Source: CAG-217 sp963638105 (GTDB lineage Bacteria; Bacillota; Clostridia; Oscillospirales; Acutalibacteraceae). Taken from it: a DNA stretch of 10,475 bases. Positions within the stretch are counted from its first letter, which is position 1; each line of letters begins with the position of its first letter. The notes under the pieces were generated by a model, which worked only from the letters and a program-made list of their open reading frames with translations, made no database searches and was not told the origin of the DNA. The stretch covers positions 1 through 10,475 of the forward strand of contig CAVHPP010000033.1 of the NCBI GenBank assembly GCA_963638105.1, given 5' to 3'. The translations under genes and the position numbers were made by a program. Of this stretch, positions 7,551 to 10,475 are shown piece after piece.

Positions 7551-7556
7551 GTGAAT

Positions 7557-7799
7557 ATGCAAAAGGAAGTGATGGTGGCGCTGATCTCCTTGGCAGGTAC
7601 TGTTGCCGGTTCTTTTGGAGGCGTGCTCGCGTCGTCCAAACTGACGGCCTATCGGTTGCGGCTGCTGGAAAATAAGGTGGACAAGCACAACCGCTTTGCA
7701 GAGCGGCTGCCGGTGGTGGAGGAAAAAATAAAGGTCCTCAACCATCGGGTGGAGGACCTGGAGCACGCCGAGGCGGCTCAATCTATGCGTTCAAAATAA
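7557..7799 (+). CDS. Small XhlA-like membrane/coiled-coil protein of phage lysis cassettes
   Basis: The 80-residue protein has an N-terminal hydrophobic, glycine- and alanine-rich segment (about 5-26, with GTVAGSFGGVLASSKL) that could span or insert into the membrane. A charged helix with a heptad-like pattern follows (about 33-73, LRLLENKVDKHNRFAERLP then VVEEKIKVLNHRVEDLE). The layout and the KVDKHN-F and NHRVEDLE wording resemble the small proteins that precede holin and lysin genes in Bacillota prophages, often called hemolysin XhlA-like. The role (helping the holin, or membrane anchoring) is inferred. It has its own promoter and an excellent RBS. The last seven codons and the stop overlap the 3' end of the convergent GH31 gene, and codons near 56-68 also encode that gene's probable terminator on the other strand. 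Next in the same direction is a holin, 1.6 kb away. Confidence 0.75.
   Translation: MQKEVMVALISLAGTVAGSFGGVLASSKLTAYRLRLLENKVDKHNRFAERLPVVEEKIKVLNHRVEDLEHAEAAQSMRSK
7722..7759 (-). terminator. Terminator of the GH31 gene, embedded in the XhlA-like coding sequence
   Basis: On the minus strand AGGTCCTC (7759-7752) and GAGGACCT (7739-7732) form a perfect 8-bp stem, extended inward by ACC/GGT across one mismatch, and followed at once by TTATTTTTTCC (7731-7721). It begins about 19 nt past the GH31 stop, the expected place for an intrinsic terminator. On the plus strand the same bases encode part of the XhlA-like coiled coil. No T-run follows on the plus strand. Confidence 0.78.
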
Positions 7800-9304
7800 A
7801 GCAGGGTGTCTACCGGGCAGGGGAGGGTGACCGTTTCGTTTGAATAGATTTTGTCGCCCAGTCGCCATTTGCCGGTGGGTATGCACACCTTGCGTCTGCG
7901 TTGTCCCTTTTTCAGTACCGGCGCCACTAAAATACGGTCGCCCAGCAGGAATTGGTCGGTAATGCCGCCGTATCCGCAGTGGGGATAGGCGTATTCCATG
8001 GCCCGCACAATAGGCGCGCCGGTTTGGCTGGCCTCTTTGGCACAGGCGATGATGTAGTCGCCAAATTTGGCGTGCAGGGCGCTCATTTCCCGGCAAATGC
8101 GCCGGGTCTCTTGATTGCCTAAATCCCAAATGTTTAGGCTGTACTGCATCATGGGCATCAGGGCAGAGGCCTCGCAATAGCGGGCAAACAACTCGTGATC
8201 CAACTTTTCTGCCGGGCCGCGGAAGTCAGCGATCTGCCCGCCGCCGATCATATCCGGGCAGCTGTAAGGATAACCGGACAGCCCCTGAATGAGCACATTA
8301 GGCAGCAGTGCGCCCAGTCCCAGGAAGTTCCAGCGGTGGCTTTTATCCGCCAGTCGCTGGGCAACGCCCATGCCCCCGCACTGAAAGCAGGCGCGCAGCT
8401 CATTAAAACGATAGTGCCGGGAAGACAACGCCCACAGCTTACTTTGACCGTTGGCGTCTACGCCCCCGTAGGTGCGGTCGTCGTCCCGGTAATACATGGC
8501 GTCGCCGGCGTCCTGCTTAAATCCGTCAATGCCCAGTTCATCGGTCAAATACCGGGTGCAGGCAAAGAACCAGTCCTGCGCCGCCGGGTTAGAGAAATCC
8601 AGCAGATAGTCGGCGCCGTTCCACCATTTGCGCTTGGCCGGTCGTCCGTTTTTGTCCAGCACCAGCAGGTTTTCGTCTTTTAGCTTTTGGAAGTCCGCCG
8701 CCTGATCGCTGACAAAGGGCGCGATCCACAAAATAACCTTAAAGCCTAAGGTATGCAGTTCGTCTGTCATCTTTTTGGCGTCTGCGAATTTTGCCGGGTC
8801 AAAGCGCCAGTCCCCAAAGGCACGCTGCCAGCCGTCGTCAATGATCAGCTCACCGGCAGGCATTCCGCAGTCCAGAATAGATTTGGCATAGTCCACAATG
8901 CTCTGTTGGGTCTGGTTATGCTCAAACTGGATCCAGGTGCAATACTGGGGCATGCGGAACATTAGCTCGTCCGGGTAGGTGCCGTCCGGGGGCATAAAGT
9001 GATCCACCGCATAGTGATAAGCACCTCGCAGGGTGTGGTCGTCTGCCTGGTACAGGCCGATTTTGGCTTTGCTGCCGGTGCAGGTGATGCGGCCGAAAAC
9101 AAAGCGGGTCTTAAACCCGGCCTCTGACCAAATGACCCGCCCCTTGTTGCTGACAAAGAGCGTGTTTGCCTGGCCGTAGGAGCGCACCACCGTGGTGTCT
9201 ACCGGTATCACTTTCTTGGCGTTCACCGGCATTAGGTAGCCGTAGTTGGTGTGGCCGCCGTACCAGTATTCACCGGGCAGCATGGTCAGTTGCAGCTTGT
9301 GCAT
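7778..9304 (-). CDS. GH31-family glycoside hydrolase (MYORG-like alpha-galactosidase/glucosidase type)
   Basis: A 508-residue retaining alpha-glycosidase. LPGEYWYGGHTNYGYLMP lies near the N-terminus. The (beta/alpha)8 barrel carries IIDDGW (154-159) and VILWIAPF (190-197). Asp265 in GIDGFKQDAGDA is the likely nucleophile. Asp320 in RLADKSHRW lies five residues before the Trp, where GH31 enzymes carry the acid/base Asp. GLSGYP, PDMIGGG (350-356) and FLLGDRILVAPV (452-463) complete the signature. RLADK and PDMIGG recall MYORG-type members; substrate is not predictable. No signal peptide is seen, so it is probably cytoplasmic. Start ATG 9304 was chosen because ATG 9337 touches the -10 element and lacks an RBS, and the longer reading to 9583 lies antisense to the holin. 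It is encoded opposite to, and between, lysis-type genes, with no transporter visible. Confidence 0.9.
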   Translation of the reverse strand: MHKLQLTMLPGEYWYGGHTNYGYLMPVNAKKVIPVDTTVVRSYGQANTLFVSNKGRVIWSEAGFKTRFVFGRITCTGSKAKIGLYQADDHTLRGAYHYAVDHFMPPDGTYPDELMFRMPQYCTWIQFEHNQTQQSIVDYAKSILDCGMPAGELIIDDGWQRAFGDWRFDPAKFADAKKMTDELHTLGFKVILWIAPFVSDQAADFQKLKDENLLVLDKNGRPAKRKWWNGADYLLDFSNPAAQDWFFACTRYLTDELGIDGFKQDAGDAMYYRDDDRTYGGVDANGQSKLWALSSRHYRFNELRACFQCGGMGVAQRLADKSHRWNFLGLGALLPNVLIQGLSGYPYSCPDMIGGGQIADFRGPAEKLDHELFARYCEASALMPMMQYSLNIWDLGNQETRRICREMSALHAKFGDYIIACAKEASQTGAPIVRAMEYAYPHCGYGGITDQFLLGDRILVAPVLKKGQRRRKVCIPTGKWRLGDKIYSNETVTLPCPVDTLLYFERID

Positions 9305-9313
9305 AAAATAAAA

Positions 9314-9319
9314 TCCCCC
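9314..9319 (-). promoter_or_regulatory. Ribosome binding site supporting GH31 start at 9304
   Basis: GGGGGA on the minus strand, 9 nt before ATG 9304 and inside the predicted leader (transcription start near 9331). No comparable site precedes ATG 9337. Confidence 0.6.
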
Positions 9320-9337
9320 AAAATATCGATTTTCCAT

Positions 9338-9366
9338 AGCATACCATTCCGGCAGGGTTCTGTCAA
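9338..9366 (-). promoter_or_regulatory. Sigma-A promoter of the GH31 gene
   Basis: On the minus strand a perfect TTGACA (9366-9361) is followed after 17 bp by TATGCT (9343-9338; 4 of 6 matches). The transcription start is predicted near 9331, giving a leader of about 27 nt. Confidence 0.7.
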
Positions 9367-9376
9367 ATTCTGCCGG
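9349..9376. repeat. Inverted repeat over the GH31 promoter (candidate operator)
   Basis: CCGGCAG (9349-9355) and CTGCCGG (9370-9376) are perfect 7-bp arms around 14 nt. The GH31 -35 sits between the arms, and the left arm lies in the -35/-10 spacer. As RNA on the plus strand the stem extends by G-U and A-U pairs to about 11 bp. Its position suggests a repressor site for GH31, or a structure in the holin leader. No regulator gene is visible in the window. Confidence 0.6.
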
Positions 9377-9420
9377 TGTGCATAGGATAAAATAAGAACT
9401 TGATCGGAGTGATAGAAGAA

Positions 9421-9717
9421 ATGAAAGTGAAGAATATGACTGCCGGTACGCTTGTGCGTACCGTAACGCTGGTGGTGGCGCTGCTGAATCTGGTGCTGAC
9501 CAGCTTTGGTAAAAACCCGCTGCCGTTCTCAGATGAACAGATTTATACCGGTCTGTCTGCTTTAATAACGGTGGCAGCCGCATTGGCTGCCTGGTGGAAG
9601 AATAACAGCTTTACCTGCTGTGCCCGCCAGGCAGACGAGGTGTTGCGGGTGCTGCAACAAGAGGGCACCACAGAGGACGAGAGCGTGGCGGAGACCCTGG
9701 AACAGGAGGGTGACTGA
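9421..9717 (+). CDS. SPP1-type phage holin
   Basis: A 98-residue protein that should form inner-membrane lesions letting the downstream lysin reach the wall. The N-terminal hydrophobic helix (about 8-29, LVRTVTLVVALLNLVLTSFG) is followed by the family hallmark GKNPLPFSDEQIY. A second helix (about 42-60, LSALITVAAALAAWWKNN) and a polar, acidic tail complete it. Two membrane segments, small size and the GKNPLPF and AAWWKNNSFT wording fit the SPP1 holin family well. ATG 9421 has GGAG 11 nt upstream; TTG 9400, GTG 9409 or ATG 9436 are possible in-frame alternatives. Only a weak promoter is seen upstream (TAAAAT at 9388-9393 without a good -35), so transcription may come from the 7483 promoter or an unrecognised one. 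A 20-nt hairpin lies just inside the gene. The stop overlaps the lysin ATG by 1 bp. Confidence 0.87.
   Translation: MKVKNMTAGTLVRTVTLVVALLNLVLTSFGKNPLPFSDEQIYTGLSALITVAAALAAWWKNNSFTCCARQADEVLRVLQQEGTTEDESVAETLEQEGD
9444..9463 (+). repeat. Hairpin in the 5' end of the holin gene
   Basis: CGGTACGC-TTGT-GCGTACCG is a perfect 8-bp stem with a 4-nt loop, starting 23 nt after the A of ATG 9421. It is within codons for GTLVRTV. No T-run follows on either strand, so it is not a terminator. It could affect translation start or mRNA stability. Confidence 0.7.
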
Positions 9718-10475
9718 TGTCTGCACTTTATTATTGCCGGCAGACGACTGCTGCCTGCAAGGGCATACCGTACCCCAGTAAGACCCATCCTTATAAGTAC
9801 GGCACTTCCGGCTGCGTTTATACAAGCGGTTGCGGGGTGTGCGCTTCCTTAATGGCGCTGCGCAATTCCACCACTCGAGTGTTCAATACCCGCCAGTGGA
9901 CCCACCGTTGCCTGGGTATGGGTGCCCGGGCGGCGGAAGGCACGGATATGGCCGTGGTGGCCCGGTATATGAAAGAAAAATACGGTCTGGACTACGCCAT
10001 CACCACAGATATGGACCGGCTGGTGGCACATCTGAAACAGGGCTATAAGGCGATTATCAATGTAAGCGGCGGGGGCAAAATGCTCTTTTCCAACAGCGGG
10101 CACTATGTGCTGGCCGCAGGGATCGACAAAAACGGCAATTTGATTATTCTGGACCCGTATTGGTATGACGGCAAGTTCACTTTGACTGCCGCTCGCCGCA
10201 AATACACGCGGGTGAAAAACGGCAGAGAAGTGTATGTGCGCCCGGCTGACTTGAAAGGCGATGTGTTGTCCCTGTGGCTGTTTACCCCAAAGCGGGATGT
10301 GCGCCTGGCGTATTCTGTTAACGATGTGCATTACCGTAAGCCGGAGCCTACGGCACCTACCGTAAAACCCGGTACGTATCATTTGACAGCTGTGCGGGGG
10401 ATCTACAAGGGCGCCGGCGCTGCCAGTGGGCGAAAAGCCGTGAGGGAACTGACGGATAACGGTAAGGCTCACGCC
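9717..10475 (+). CDS. C39-like cysteine peptidase endolysin with C-terminal SH3-like region (cut by window edge)
   Basis: The frame is open for 253 codons to the right edge. Residues about 5-205 look like a papain-like peptidase of the C39 type. The likely catalytic triad is Cys39 in TSGCGVCASLM, His129 in NSGHYVLAAG and Asp146 in ILDPYW. It has extra cysteines (7, 14, 33, 42, 65) and no signal peptide, as expected for an enzyme released by a holin. A proline-rich linker (about 219-226, PEPTAPTV) leads to GTYHLTAVRGIYKGAGAASG, which looks like the start of an SH3-like wall-binding module common in lysins of gut Clostridia (recognition from memory, unconfirmed). Its ATG overlaps the holin TGA (TGATG), so the two are coupled; AGGAGG lies 6 nt upstream in the holin's end. 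The expected cut site is a peptide bond in peptidoglycan; the exact bond is unknown. Confidence 0.82.
   Translation, partial: MSALYYCRQTTAACKGIPYPSKTHPYKYGTSGCVYTSGCGVCASLMALRNSTTRVFNTRQWTHRCLGMGARAAEGTDMAVVARYMKEKYGLDYAITTDMDRLVAHLKQGYKAIINVSGGGKMLFSNSGHYVLAAGIDKNGNLIILDPYWYDGKFTLTAARRKYTRVKNGREVYVRPADLKGDVLSLWLFTPKRDVRLAYSVNDVHYRKPEPTAPTVKPGTYHLTAVRGIYKGAGAASGRKAVRELTDNGKAHA

Larger units (their letters stand above)
7298..7556. other. AT-rich divergent control region between arg operon and XhlA-like gene
   Basis: No gene of its own is seen in this 259-base stretch. It is much richer in A and T than the flanking genes. It contains, in order: the arg operon leader and promoter (minus strand), a run of palindromic AT sequences resembling ARG boxes, a minus-strand hairpin plus T-tract, and a plus-strand promoter and RBS for the small gene at 7557. 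Each is listed separately. Confidence 0.85.

Noticed and set aside
7527..7556. GTG start extending the XhlA-like protein by 10 residues
   Set aside because: AGGAGG sits inside this extension 6 nt before ATG 7557, and the predicted transcription start (about 7517) leaves no RBS for GTG 7527.
7791..9396. AAAATAA shared at both sides of the GH31 gene as a possible target-site duplication
   Set aside because: Seven A/T bases near two intergenic edges are expected by chance, and no transposase or terminal inverted repeats are present.
9305..9583. An open N-terminal extension of the GH31 frame, giving 601 residues
   Set aside because: It covers the promoter and the antisense strand of the holin, shows no GH31 similarity, and lacks an RBS. 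The promoter at 9338-9366 places transcription start after it.
9849..10472. A 207-residue minus-strand open frame
   Set aside because: It lies wholly antisense to the lysin, which has clear catalytic motifs and a coupled start. No recognisable domain or good RBS.
1..10475. CRISPR arrays, tRNA or rRNA genes, insertion sequences
   Set aside because: No spaced direct repeats, cloverleaf or rRNA-like sequence, or transposase motifs were seen on either strand.

Overview
The window looks like chromosomal DNA from a moderately GC-rich Bacillota (Clostridia, probably a gut Oscillospirales/Ruminococcaceae-type bacterium). The evidence is AGGAGG-type ribosome binding sites, compact overlapping genes, a complete arg operon with carAB, an SPP1-type holin and a GH31 glycosidase. 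The taxonomic call is inference. A run of 10 Ns shows that this is a draft or metagenomic assembly.

Region 1 (1-7297, minus strand) is one tightly packed operon transcribed right to left: argC, argJ, argB, argD, argF, carA, carB (carB runs off the left edge). Together they make citrulline. ArgJ supplies N-acetylglutamate by recycling acetyl from N-acetylornithine, and ArgB, ArgC and ArgD convert it to N-acetylornithine. ArgJ then releases ornithine, CarAB supplies carbamoyl phosphate, and ArgF joins the two. Intergenic gaps are 36 nt or less, and several genes overlap. argG and argH are not in view. The 10-N gap lies in argJ exactly where the conserved DGDTSTND motif should be.

Region 2 (7298-7556) is an AT-rich divergent control region. 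It holds a near-consensus sigma-A promoter for the arg operon, candidate ARG boxes, a minus-strand terminator, and a second sigma-A promoter with a strong RBS for the rightward gene.

Region 3 (7557-10475) resembles a phage-type lysis cassette on the plus strand: a small XhlA-like membrane/coiled-coil protein, an SPP1-type holin, and a C39-like cysteine peptidase lysin (cut by the right edge). A GH31 glycosidase gene on the opposite strand sits between the first and second genes. The glycosidase has its own promoter, overlaid by an inverted repeat. Its 3' end overlaps the XhlA-like gene by 22 bp, and its probable terminator is written inside the coiled-coil codons of that gene. No capsid, tail, integrase or replication genes are visible, so whether this is a prophage edge, a remnant or a domesticated lysis system cannot be settled here. 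The split, interleaved cassette is the most unusual part of the window.
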